Positions 9,221-19,500 of a DNA stretch of 64,000 bases are shown here, in pieces. Position 1 is the stretch's first letter. The number at the start of each line of letters is the position of its first letter. The stretch lies in the NCBI GenBank assembly GCA_965201045.1, contig OZ241746.1, positions 2,604,001-2,668,000 of the forward strand, given 5' to 3'. Origin of the DNA: JAPORK01 sp026710285. GTDB lineage: Bacteria > Pseudomonadota > Gammaproteobacteria > Pseudomonadales > Endozoicomonadaceae. The notes below the pieces were generated by a model. It had not been told where the DNA came from. It made no database searches and saw only the letters and a program-made list of their open reading frames with translations. The position numbers and the translations under genes were made by a program.

Positions 9221-9852
9221 TGAATATACCTCCAAAGATAAATATCTTTATTTACCAATACTTTAAATGAATTATGATCACTTAAAATATAAGAATTATT
9301 GATTTATGAGTTTTTTACCGTTTAAAAAAATCTTTAATTCAATAATTTTTAAAAGGCTCTAAAATGCTAATTTTAAAGGATTTATTATGTGTTAATATTG
9401 AAGTTTTTTCTGTTTTAGATATTATTGTATCGATGAGGAATATGTATTTTTAAAAAAGCTAAAAACCTCTAAACTAGATACAATACCACATTTTACCACA
9501 TCAAAATGTGAATCACAAGCACATTACCTAACCTTCAATTTATGTGCGTAAGGCACTGTTATTAATGGTTTTTATGTTTAATCTGATCGGATAGAAAGCT
9601 TTCACTCTGGTTTGCAAAACAAATCTTCACACTATCACTTGATTAAGCGTGTATCGTGTTTATTAAGTCATCTTTTGAGCAACATAAAAAAATTTCACCT
9701 AACTATTATTAAATTTTTAATAATAGTGGTCAGCACCGACTAAGATTTACCCTAATCATCAGAGCAAGGTCAGACTTTTGTAAAAAATAATTTGGTGGCA
9801 GAATAAAGCTTTTTTACACCAGTGACTAACCAGAAAAGTGATATCGTTTTTC

Positions 9853-10326
9853 TTATTCAAAGATTTCTATGTCGTCTGGACCTGTTCGATTCAGATCTTC
9901 TCGGATGCGAGATTCTTGCTCTAGAGGTTCAGGTCTGGAAATACTCCTTTTAAACAGTTCTCTGGCCATCACCTTTTTTATTTGTGCTGTATAAGCCTTC
10001 TGCGATAATTTTTTTGTTGAAACAAGAGGTGTGACAAATTCGGGTTTAAGATTCTTAACATATGCCTCTATCTTCTTTGCCTGCCACCATCCACCAGGAT
10101 CGTCTGTACCAAAACCTTTCAGATGAGGAGGTAGTGCAGCTTGAAGTTGTTGTGGGTTTTGGAGTATGTTGGTTCGTACACTATTTAGTGCTTGTTCTGC
10201 TTTTTTTTGCTCCCGCTCTGTCTTTTTCTTGTCCCGCCTTTGTTTTCTTGTTAGTTGATGCGTTTCGACACGATTCTGCTCAGCTGGTTGTGGAGTGGAA
10301 GCAGCAAGTGGGGGAAGGCGATCCAT
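9853..10326 (-). CDS. Hypothetical basic/coiled-coil protein (parent of the 67-codon fragments)
   Basis: 157 residues, not recognised. After a short Pro-rich start, residues 24-50 are strongly charged and probably coiled coil (TRKQRRDKKKTEREQKKAEQ). A Gly/Trp-rich bend (DDPGGWWQAKK) follows near residue 78, then a helical C-terminal region ending in DDIEIFE. There is no signal peptide or membrane segment. AGGAG lies 9 bases before the ATG. Its last ~63 residues are repeated three more times in the ankyrin array. A possible effector or partner of the ankyrin protein; this is inference from linkage only. Confidence 0.65.
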   Translation of the reverse strand: MDRLPPLAASTPQPAEQNRVETHQLTRKQRRDKKKTEREQKKAEQALNSVRTNILQNPQQLQAALPPHLKGFGTDDPGGWWQAKKIEAYVKNLKPEFVTPLVSTKKLSQKAYTAQIKKVMARELFKRSISRPEPLEQESRIREDLNRTGPDDIEIFE

Positions 10327-10589
10327 AGCAATATTCTCCTGATTATAAGACGTTATAAAAATTGTAGAGAATAAACCGGTTATTTGTTATGTATTCATCG
10401 GGTAATGTTATAAACAATGACAGCAACAGTGGATGAATATTTTTTATTAGTAACGACGCCGGAGGTATGACTCTTTTTATCCACAGTCCATAGGCTGTAC
10501 ATAGATTGTTTGTGTTATGTAGTCTCTTCGTGCGGGTCACTGCTTATTTTTTAGAAGGTATTGATTGGATCAGATTTGAATTACCGGAA

Positions 10590-13397
10590 CTAAAACATGT
10601 TTAATCTGTTAGCCAGTCTCATTTCAGAAACCAGACGAACCGTTGGGTTGAGCGCTGCCACAACTTGCTGAAATGCTGGCTGACTGAGAATTTTTCTAGC
10701 TTTGAGTTTACTGTCAAAAGAGCCCTGAATAAGTAGATACTGACCATTTTCACTTATTGTAACCGCATGCTTTAATATAGGATAACGTCGTTGTACCCAC
10801 AACAGCATGTCAGGATCTCCGGAGATGATCCATTGAATGGTATATCTGTTAAGTTGTTGTGGCAGTGCAGCGGTTACAGTCGGTGTCATTAAATTTTGCT
10901 GAACAACTTTGGCATTTTGCAAACTGGCGACAGGACGTGCTTTAGGCTGAAGCTGCTGTGTTATATGTTGTAATTCAGGTATTGATATTGCATCAAGTGC
11001 AGTGAGCCGATCGGGATACACGCCTTCAGTCAATAAATATTGTGTTTGCTGTCTCATGGTTAAACGCAAGATTTTAGCAGCAGCTAGTTGTGGATAAGTA
11101 CGTCTTAATGCATTAATGTATTCCAGCGTAGGGCTGCTTGCCCACTGTATAGTATAACCACCCTGAGGAAGCATATTTCCGGATAAATCCTGTGGCTTCT
11201 CTTCGGCTAAAAAAGCACCAAAGGAGCCAATAGTTCTTGCCCAGGGGTTAAGCCGCGTAGCCAGCTGTCTCCATGGCTCCTGCTGTAAACTTGCCAGCGC
11301 CAGATGCATTGTCTTAAACAGACCGTTGACTAGCATGTACTTTTCCTGACCATTTGTCTGTGAAACGATAATGGTGCCTTGTGCCAGTAATGGGTAACGC
11401 AGCTTTAAATCTTCGAGTCGTTCTTTATCAACAGCGCTGGCCCATTGTAAAGTAAAGTAGTTTACCGGTGCATTATGCAGTGACAATGTCTTACTTTTCT
11501 CAGGTGCAGGCAGATCTTCTTTCTCTTCCATTTTTAAAAAGTCAGGTACTTCTGGTAACTGATCAGTCTCTGTTGCAGGAGAATAATTTGCTGGCTGGTG
11601 GTTTTTTTTCTGCATTTCAGTGGAACGTGTTTTTGCATGTAGCCGGTCAGCTGAACTTCCTTCAGCAGAGTCTAATTTTATTGGTTGTCTGTTGTAATCC
11701 CTCTCTCTTGCGGGCTCTGTATAAGCAGTTTTTATTATTTCTTGTTGCGGATGCGTTGTTTCTTCTGCATTGATGAGTAAAGTGGTTTCATCTGTTTTAT
11801 AAGGATTCCATCTGCGTATAATATCCCGTGCGCTTATTGCCTGTGGTTGTTGATATCTGTTTCTGGTATAAGTCGGGTTGTTAACGGATGGTGACTGATA
11901 ATAGACATTACGTTCCGGTGGTAAGGCATTGTTGTTCAGCTGTTCATAATTATCTGTTATATTATCATGGGTTTTAGCTGCATATTGAATCTGCTGATCA
12001 TACTCAGAACGGGTTAATTCGGCAGCATGGTGATATTCCTGATATTGAGGGGCAGGTGCCACATCTTCCGGTTTTACTTTTGGTTTTGGTCGGTGTTGCT
12101 GCCGAGGGTGCTGCATAAGAATATCGTTAACATCAGTGCGTTCACTCAATAATCTGTCTGAGTGGTTAATACTATGGGTTTTAATAGGCTTGTCAGTTGG
12201 TTGTGAGTAATAAGAAGAAGAGATATTGCTGTGTTGTTGCTGTATTTTATTTTCATGCCTTGAAAGATCAGCCGTGGTTTCATGGTGATAATTTACTTTA
12301 TTACGCAGCGTTTGTCTGCTGTTGTTACGAATGACTTCAGCTTCTCGGGTTTCTGTGGGGGATTCACTGTTCATTTGCTCAGCCATTAACTGTAACGCAA
12401 TATTGTTATGTTTGCGTCCTCTGGAAGTCTTACGTAATGGCTGTGTTGATTCTTCAGATTCAATGGCTGTAAAGCGGGGCGCTTGGTGATGATGATTATT
12501 ACCTGTGCTCATAGCAGTATTACTATTTCTTTCAGGCTGCTTCTGTTTCTTTGCAGAGGCAGACAAATGCAATGGCAGAGGATTAGTGCTAACATTTTGC
12601 TGTCTGATCGCATGGCTATCTTCTTTAGCTGATTTTTTTTCATTGTGCATTGTTAATGCAGTTTGTGGCTGAGCGGTGGTTGTTGTAGTTTTGCTATCTG
12701 TTTTCAGAATAGAGTTTTCAATATTGAGTATTGTTTCATCAATGGAGAATGATTTTTCTTTACCTGAAGCCTTTTTTGGTGTGTTACTTTGTGTCTGTTG
12801 TGCAGAATTTTTTGCAGCATCAACAGGATTAATATCCCCAGAGGTTTCTGTATTAGCCGCTGATTTAGTTGTGTTTTTTGTGGAAACAACGGCTATCTGC
12901 TCTGCCTGATTTGCTGGTTTGTTATGCTGAAGTTTTATCTCTGCCAGTGCTTTGGCAAGTGTTCTTATCTCTTCGCGCAGCAATTTAAAGGCATGAGTCT
13001 GACTTTCTGTATCGGTATGGATATTTTTTTTATCGTCAGAGCCTGAGGTTACACTTTCCAGTGTCTGCTGATACTCATCATCGGGTCTGGTCTGGCAGAC
13101 CCAGTCCTGATTGCTACCCGATGCCATGCACTGCCAGTTTGAATGTGTATTCATTGCACTGTGTTTTACTGGCATTTGCAAAGATAAGCGGGTAATGTTT
13201 TCAAGAGAGTATTTGTTATGATGGTCACCTTCTTTTTTACATTGCCAGTCTTCATTGGGTCCGGCGACACATTCCCAGTCAGAAACCTTACCTTGCTGAG
13301 ATTGTGAAGAAGGCTTACCTGTCAATGTAAATGCAGGGATACTGAACAATGTCAGTACTACAAGATAACAAACAGAACGTTTGATTGCTGCATTCAT
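10590..13397 (-). CDS. Large exported protein with three C-terminal SPOR-like domains
   Basis: About 935 residues. An N-terminal signal/anchor segment (SVCYLVVLTLFSIPAFTLTG) is followed by two Trp/Cys pairs (WECVAGPNEDWQC and WQCMASGSNQDWVC), a motif of envelope proteins. Then come about 550 low-complexity residues rich in Gln, Asn, Thr and His. The last ~270 residues hold three SPOR-like units, each opening with (F/Y)T(L/I)QW and a YP(L/Q/I)L core followed by Tyr/Leu strands (YMLVNGLFKT, YLLTEGVYPD, YLLIQGSFDS). SPOR domains bind denuded peptidoglycan at division sites. I chose the ATG at 13397. In-frame TTG codons upstream (13406 with AGGG, or 13421) are possible. It is divergent from pmbA. 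Confidence 0.75.
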   Translation of the reverse strand: MNAAIKRSVCYLVVLTLFSIPAFTLTGKPSSQSQQGKVSDWECVAGPNEDWQCKKEGDHHNKYSLENITRLSLQMPVKHSAMNTHSNWQCMASGSNQDWVCQTRPDDEYQQTLESVTSGSDDKKNIHTDTESQTHAFKLLREEIRTLAKALAEIKLQHNKPANQAEQIAVVSTKNTTKSAANTETSGDINPVDAAKNSAQQTQSNTPKKASGKEKSFSIDETILNIENSILKTDSKTTTTTAQPQTALTMHNEKKSAKEDSHAIRQQNVSTNPLPLHLSASAKKQKQPERNSNTAMSTGNNHHHQAPRFTAIESEESTQPLRKTSRGRKHNNIALQLMAEQMNSESPTETREAEVIRNNSRQTLRNKVNYHHETTADLSRHENKIQQQHSNISSSYYSQPTDKPIKTHSINHSDRLLSERTDVNDILMQHPRQQHRPKPKVKPEDVAPAPQYQEYHHAAELTRSEYDQQIQYAAKTHDNITDNYEQLNNNALPPERNVYYQSPSVNNPTYTRNRYQQPQAISARDIIRRWNPYKTDETTLLINAEETTHPQQEIIKTAYTEPARERDYNRQPIKLDSAEGSSADRLHAKTRSTEMQKKNHQPANYSPATETDQLPEVPDFLKMEEKEDLPAPEKSKTLSLHNAPVNYFTLQWASAVDKERLEDLKLRYPLLAQGTIIVSQTNGQEKYMLVNGLFKTMHLALASLQQEPWRQLATRLNPWARTIGSFGAFLAEEKPQDLSGNMLPQGGYTIQWASSPTLEYINALRRTYPQLAAAKILRLTMRQQTQYLLTEGVYPDRLTALDAISIPELQHITQQLQPKARPVASLQNAKVVQQNLMTPTVTAALPQQLNRYTIQWIISGDPDMLLWVQRRYPILKHAVTISENGQYLLIQGSFDSKLKARKILSQPAFQQVVAALNPTVRLVSEMRLANRLNMF

Positions 13398-13609
13398 ATC
13401 TGGCAAAGTATCCCTGAACAATAAGCTTTAATGGATTTACATTTAAAAAAAACATCGGCACATGACTTTCTCCTTTAAGTAATGTTTTATAAAAGGCAAT
13501 AAATTTTTTCTGACAACAGTTCAACGCAAGGATTTAAAATAATTCTGTTTTACAGATAAAATGTGGATTAATCTGATATTTCATTAACAATCAAATGAGG
13601 AGTTCATAA

Positions 13610-14965
13610 ATGAGTGGGAAAACAGCCCCGGTATTTAATGTGAGCGAGGAAACAGAACGATTAAAAAATCTGGTTTCCACGATTATCGCAGAAACAAAAG
13701 CCCGAGGCATGGATGCCTGTGAAGTGGGAGCCAGCAGTAATGTTGGTTTTTCAACAACCGTGCGTATGGGAGAAGTTGAAACGATTGAGTTTAACCGTGA
13801 TCAGGGTTTTAGTATTACCGTCTATGCGGGTCAGCGTAAAGGTTCTGCTAGCACGACAGATGCTTCAGAAAATACAGTGAAAACCACGATCGAAGCGGCC
13901 TGTAATATTGCCCGTTATACGCAGGAAGATAATTGTGCCGGTCTGGCTGAGCCAGAAAAAATGGCTACCTCTTTACCTGATCTGGACTTATATCATCCAT
14001 GGGAGATGAATATGGATGAAGCCATTGCCATGGCAAAAGCCTGTGAGCAGTCGGGTCGTGACATGAGTGATAAGATTGTCAATTCAGATGGTGCCACGGT
14101 GGAAAATTACCAGGGATGCAGCGTTTATGGCAACAGTCATGGTTTTATTGGCAGCAGGCACGCCACAAAACACAGCATTAGTTGTATGCTCATTGCCAAA
14201 GAAGCACAGGAGATGCAAACCGACTACTGGTACAGTCTGTCGCGTGATCCTGCGCTGCTTGAAAGTGTTGAAGAAATTGGTCAAAAAGCAGCACACCGAA
14301 CACTAAAAAAATTAGGTTCAAGAAAAATAAAAACGGGCAATTTCCCGGTTGTTTTTCAAGCAGATGTCGCATCAAGTCTGTTAGGGCATTTTATTTCAGC
14401 CATCAGTGGTGGTAATCTTTACCGGGATGCTTCTTTTTTGAAAGATAGTCTGGGGAAGCAAGTTTTCCCTGAATGGGTGCGCATTTATGAAGACCCTTAT
14501 CTGTTAAAAGGACTCGGATCCGGTGCCTATGATGGTGATGGATTACAGACACAAAAGAAAGATTTTGTAAACAATGGCATGATTACCAGCTATGCATTAG
14601 GAACCTATTTTGCCAGAAAATTAGCAATGGACAGTACAGCAAATGCTGGCGGTGTCAGAAATTTGTTTATAGAAAGTAACGCTGGAGAACTGCAGAATTT
14701 ACTTAAAACGATGGACACAGGTTTGCTGGTAACTGATTTTATTGGCAGCAGTATTAACATGGTTACAGGTAATTATTCCAGAGGTGCTTCAGGATTCTGG
14801 GTTGAAAAAGGTGAAATAGCTTATCCTGTTTCTGAGGTGACAGTAGCAGGCAATCTGCAGGATATGTTTAACGGAATTGTAAGTGTCGGTAGCGATATTG
14901 ATTATCGTCACAGCCTTTATACTGGCTCTGTACTGATTGACAAGATGATGATTGCCGGAGAATAA
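13610..14965 (+). CDS. pmbA: Metalloprotease PmbA/TldE
   Basis: 451 residues, the usual length of PmbA (TldE), which with TldD forms a heteromeric cytosolic protease that degrades unfolded peptides and processes peptide antibiotics such as microcins, and is needed for antitoxin turnover. Family blocks are seen at the N terminus (ETIEFNRDQGFSITVYAGQRKGSAS), in the middle (NSDGATVENYQGCSVYGNSHGF) and at the C terminus (GSSINMVTGNYSRGASGFWVEKGEIAYPVSEVTVAGNL). PmbA normally lacks the HExxxH zinc motif of TldD, and none is seen. GAGGAG lies 7 bases before the ATG. No tldD is in the window. It is divergent from the SPOR protein with a ~210-base shared promoter region. Confidence 0.95.
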   Translation: MSGKTAPVFNVSEETERLKNLVSTIIAETKARGMDACEVGASSNVGFSTTVRMGEVETIEFNRDQGFSITVYAGQRKGSASTTDASENTVKTTIEAACNIARYTQEDNCAGLAEPEKMATSLPDLDLYHPWEMNMDEAIAMAKACEQSGRDMSDKIVNSDGATVENYQGCSVYGNSHGFIGSRHATKHSISCMLIAKEAQEMQTDYWYSLSRDPALLESVEEIGQKAAHRTLKKLGSRKIKTGNFPVVFQADVASSLLGHFISAISGGNLYRDASFLKDSLGKQVFPEWVRIYEDPYLLKGLGSGAYDGDGLQTQKKDFVNNGMITSYALGTYFARKLAMDSTANAGGVRNLFIESNAGELQNLLKTMDTGLLVTDFIGSSINMVTGNYSRGASGFWVEKGEIAYPVSEVTVAGNLQDMFNGIVSVGSDIDYRHSLYTGSVLIDKMMIAGE

Positions 14966-15206
14966 AAAGTAATTGGTCGTATTATTGCAAAATATTTAAC
15001 ATACTGCAATGGATGATTAATAAGCTGCTACACGGTAGTGAACCATAACTGATTTGGTATGATTCACTACACAGAAAAATATAATTTCGCATAAATTTAT
15101 TTTTTGATACTTAAGACAAGGATGTCAACAAACAAGCTAGCAATAAAATACATACTTATAAAAAAACGACTGAATAACATTGGTTATTTATGCATATACT
15201 TTCTTT

Positions 15207-16073
15207 TTATTTCTTCACGGGTACACAAGTCGTTACACTAATTGATGAAACATGATTATTAGCTCTGCTAAAACAAACAGCCGCTTTATCATTATTTTCA
15301 AGGTTTGCAAGTGGACATTCTACTGTTTCAGGTCCATTTATAGTGCAATCAGTACCTCCAAACCACCAGTTATTACTTAATCCCTGATGTCCTTGTGCTA
15401 ATACTATATTATTAAAAACATATGTTTCTGTCGTTTGTGATATTTCATTACCTGTATTTGGATCTGTTATATTAACAGGATGCTTCAGAGGATAAATTAT
15501 TGTGAGCGTACCTTTAATAGCAAAATTAAGTTTGCGTGGTTGATGGTCAAATACATTTGCACCTCCATTTTTAAACCAGTTTGAAAAACATTTTGCTGTA
15601 CTTTTTGAGCCTTTCCTGCCAGCCATAACATTAATCTTATTATTACTGAAAGATATTCCAGTGTATGGTTGGTTTTTTGTGATACATTTATCTGTTGCTT
15701 TAAAAGAGACTTTAATATCATTTTTATGTTTTAGACTAAAACCCTTTGCGAATCCTAATACAGCGTAAGCTATTCCTGCAGGCGTAGCCGCAATTGAACT
15801 ACTTATGATAAGAATTGGGTATAGTGCAGAAGTTGCTGCAACAGCAACTAACCCACCTAAAGCTACTAATCCTCCATACGTTATTGCTGATGCACCAGAT
15901 GATGTTTTGGCAGCATCTTCCATTTTCTTTTCAGTTTTTTTACTTAATGTTTTAACTTCTCGTAAAAATGTTAAAACATTATCATGTGATTTTGGGTAAA
16001 CATACGCAAATTGTATTGTTGGGAAGAATATAGTGAGAGATATCAGCTTATAAATAAATTGATTATTTTTCAT
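15207..16073 (-). CDS. Hypothetical exported protein with a hydrophobic hairpin
   Basis: 288 residues, family not recognised. There is an N-terminal signal peptide (LISLTIFFPTIQFAYVYP). A long hydrophobic stretch (about residues 62-112, GGLVALGGLVAVAATSALYP and onward) could form one or two membrane segments. The C-terminal half is polar, with Cys residues in CTINGPETVECPL, KAAVCFSR and TTCVPVKK that could form disulfides outside the cytoplasm. The ribosome site is weak (CAGAG about 10 bases upstream). It lies downstream of RHS protein 1 on the same strand but 464 bases away, so it could be a partner or immunity protein. That distance makes this weak. Confidence 0.6.
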   Translation of the reverse strand: MKNNQFIYKLISLTIFFPTIQFAYVYPKSHDNVLTFLREVKTLSKKTEKKMEDAAKTSSGASAITYGGLVALGGLVAVAATSALYPILIISSSIAATPAGIAYAVLGFAKGFSLKHKNDIKVSFKATDKCITKNQPYTGISFSNNKINVMAGRKGSKSTAKCFSNWFKNGGANVFDHQPRKLNFAIKGTLTIIYPLKHPVNITDPNTGNEISQTTETYVFNNIVLAQGHQGLSNNWWFGGTDCTINGPETVECPLANLENNDKAAVCFSRANNHVSSISVTTCVPVKK

Positions 16074-16537
16074 TGTTGAAATTCTCTGTTAGCAGTAATT
16101 TAAAGAAATGTTTATTAGTTTATTTTTGGTCGTATATTGCATAGAAAAAATGAACTACTTTCAATTCAGACAATGCCGTAAATGTTAGAAAAATTTGATA
16201 ATATATTTATTGATCTATTAATCAATAAAACTGATTAATTCTGGATGAACTGTATCGTTATTTTTGGGTTTATGAGTGAATTTCAGGACCTCAGAAGGAA
16301 ACTGTACGTTTCCTCGCAGCTATAGATTATTAAAAAGAAATTACAAACCTATTTATAGTAAATATTCAGTTTTTTGTATTCAATTATTTATCTTATAAGT
16401 TATCGAGATAATTAATTTTACAATACAAAACTTATAATATATGTGACGTAAAATATTAGTTATTAAACATAAGGTAGCTATTTTTAGTGCAGATACCTCT
16501 TAACTCAATACAGATATCTTTACGAAAATATACTGTT
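16074..16537. other. Non-coding gap downstream of RHS gene 1
   Basis: No gene is seen. It contains a hairpin (AGGAAAC/GTTTCCT, 16296-16314) without a T-run. The part nearest the RHS stop codon (about 16485-16540) is similar to 22440-22500 downstream of the 670-residue gene, so the two loci share 3' flanks as well as coding ends. Confidence 0.5.
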
Positions 16538-19500
16538 TTAATCCAGCATTATATAACCATTAATTAATACCTCTTTCGTACGACTATTTATAAAAAATTG
16601 TGAAATATCTTTGTAGTGTCCCTGGATAGTATCTAGCGTACCATCACTATTAAACTGATAGATGCGCCATGGTTGTAGCCCGATTTTGAACTTCTCTACT
16701 ACGGCTATATGCGCATTGCCACCACTGATAATTGCAGCATTTCCACTGTGATTAGCAAAAATCTGTCCTAATAAATTATACCTGACAAAATTATAAGTTT
16801 TTCTGGAACCCTCCTTTCTCAGTGAAATTAAGATATTTTTTAAAGCAATCATATAAGGATGATTTGGATCAAGCAATTCAGTTGTTCCAACATAAGGTCT
16901 CCGTTTGGCCAGAAAACTGGTCAGAAGGGTAACAGGCATGCATTTACTATTTCGATAAGCCATTAATAAAATAGCACCCGTATCACAAGCTATATTAGTC
17001 TGAAATGGCGAAAAGCGTAACAGCTCCCATAATACTTCAACCTTTTCCTTAGTGTCCAGCATAAAATAGTTCCCCAATGTAATAAGACCTGATGCTTTAT
17101 ATAGTAAAAAATTATTTATTGCTAAAGAGTAATCAGCATTCTCAAAAAAAAGCAGATCAATAGATAGTTCAAGATTATCTGATATTGAGGCTATCATTGC
17201 ATCTTCATCCACACCAATAAGAAAACCATCAAAAAAATCTGAATCCGGTGCACAACACCAGTCTCCTGTCTTAAGTTTGAGCATACAAAAAGGGATTGTG
17301 GAATATCCAGTTCTTTTAGTCATCGCTCCACATAAACCCGTGAAAAAACTTTCAGCGGCAGCAACCACAGTGACAGCCATTTCAGTCATACCAATGATGC
17401 TGGCAGCAATATTGAGCCCTTTATTAGCCGGAAGTGCGGCTGCCATTATAGGAATACTACCAATAGCTGCTGTGCCGGCAATAACACCTGCTAATGCAGC
17501 AGGTCCGGCCCCGGCTGCGGTTGCTCCCATACTGGCAATACTGAGCCCTGCCTGAATGACGGATGCTGTAATATTAGCCCAGCGCTGATTGAGTGCACTC
17601 AGTCCCAGCGTGCTGATATAGCCTGCCCATTTAAAAATACTTCCCAGCCATGCAGGGCTATTACCGGAAGGATCTGTATTCATAACCGGATTGTTGCTAC
17701 CAAATGCATAGCCGTCTCCACCAGGATCTTCACTAACGAAATAGCGTTGTTGTGGATTATACGTTCTGTGTCCTGCTCCTAAGAATTGCCATTTTGTAGC
17801 AGGGTCGGTACGTTCACCATTAAACCCCTGAAGTGTTTGCTGATACAGAGGTTTTATTGTTGCGTTATTAGACCATACCATACCATAAGGACTGTAAATA
17901 TTACGTTTAAATAACCGATAATGTCTGTCATCCTGCTTCTTAAAGATTCCGATAATATCACCTTTATAACTACTTTCATAATATTCACTTATCAGTCCAT
18001 CTGTGGTTTTAGCAATACCCAGATAACCGGTAATGTGCATATTTTCTCCCGGATCGATTATTTTTTCATTAATCAAACTGTTGCCACGATAGAAGAGATA
18101 ACTGACACCGAATTGGCTTTTTTCCATTACCTGTTTTCCACTTCCATCATAAATATAATCACTTTGTCTACCAGCTGGAGAGAGAACGCTGCTGATTTCA
18201 TTCATCGAATTATAAGTGATATGATTCTCCTGTCCGTCTACTACCATATTGCCGGAATTATCATAGATAAAATTGTGTACAACAGCATTATGTTGATTCC
18301 ATGCGGTACTAATTTTTTGAAGACGTAAAGGTGCACAAGCATTACCATAAAGATAACTTGTTATTTTATTAATGGTTTTTTTCTGTTGTATATTTTGTAG
18401 GGTTTCCTGAACAGCAGACACGCTGTTTAATAGTGTGAAAGTATAATCTTGCCGGATAATTACAGGTGGTTGTGACAGCTTGGAACCAGAAAATGCTGTA
18501 TCACGAGGGCACAGAGGTAAACCAGATGAACCATTGCAGGTCATCCTGACCAAATTATTTAATGCGTCATACCGGTAGTATAACAAACTATATTTACTGT
18601 TTTCTGCTGTTTGTTTTAGCCTTACAATATTACCATTAATATCATATCTGAACTGCCACTTTGAAATTAACTGTATTCCCTGTTTATCAATTATCTGATC
18701 TTGGTTCCCCCATGTATCATAGTGAATTGTACGATGTATCTGACTACCATAATCAATCGAATTGATACGGGAAAAACCATCATAGATAGGTTTAAATATT
18801 ATTTCAGCTTGATTCTTCTGTTTGGATATATAACTGACATTGGATATACGACTAAAACCATCATACGAATTTTGTATTTTATTTCCAGAAATGTCTGTTG
18901 CGCTAATTTCGCGCCGGTTATTATCATATTGCCACTGTAATTGATAGTTTGAATAACTGTTTTTCCCTGCATGAACTAAAGTTAGCAAAAGTCCGTCATC
19001 ACTGTAGATGTAGGTAGTAATCCCAGTATTATCGGTTTTTTTCTGTAATTTAAGTGTTATCGGATCATAATCACAAGACCACTGAAATTTATTATCTGTA
19101 AACTGATTTACCGGTATGCCTAAAATATTGTACTTCCAGGTGAAGGTATGCTTACCCGGAGTTGTTACCATTGCCAGCCTGCCATCTTCTGTATAAGTGT
19201 AAAATGTTCGCTTTCCATCTTCTCCCGCACTCCAGCGCAATTGACCTGCTGCATTATAACTGGCAGATGATAACAGGTAGTGCTCACCGGATACAGGGTA
19301 TGCCCACGACTGAACGATTTTTCCTGTTATATCATACACGCTATGTATTCTGTCTCCGACTGAATTTATCGTATCAGTGAGCTGTCCCAGTGAATTATAA
19401 CGCTGTCTGATAACTCTTCCTGAAGGATCTTGCTCAGCAATTTGTCTTCCAAACCCATCGTAAGTTATTTCAAAAATTCTGGCAGCAGGTTGTTTATCGC

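Larger units (their letters stand above)
4782..10056 (-). repeat. Tandem array of ~1,645-bp units carrying an ankyrin gene (three full units plus a partial)
   Basis: Corresponding points recur at 5119, 6764 and 8410, a period of 1645 and 1646 bases, with only scattered substitutions between units. In transcription order each unit is hairpin-ended ankyrin gene, truncated 67-codon fragment, spacer. The array starts from the complete 157-residue gene (9853-10326). Each 67-codon fragment is the 3' end of that gene, joined to sequence downstream of the ankyrin gene. This defines the duplication junction at about 5111, 6756 and 8402. The leftmost unit is cut by the IS at 3647-4781. Near-identity implies recent amplification or gene conversion. 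Confidence 0.93.

Noticed and set aside
4782..10056. CRISPR-like array
   Set aside because: Units are ~1.6 kb, contiguous and coding; no short repeats with spacers.
10062..10328. 88-codon plus-strand frame opposite the 157-residue gene
   Set aside because: Antisense shadow; the minus-strand gene has the ribosome site and the repeated C-terminal homology.
15207..16073. Immunity protein for RHS tip 1
   Set aside because: It is 464 bases away, larger than usual, with its own signal peptide, and nothing equivalent follows RHS protein 2.
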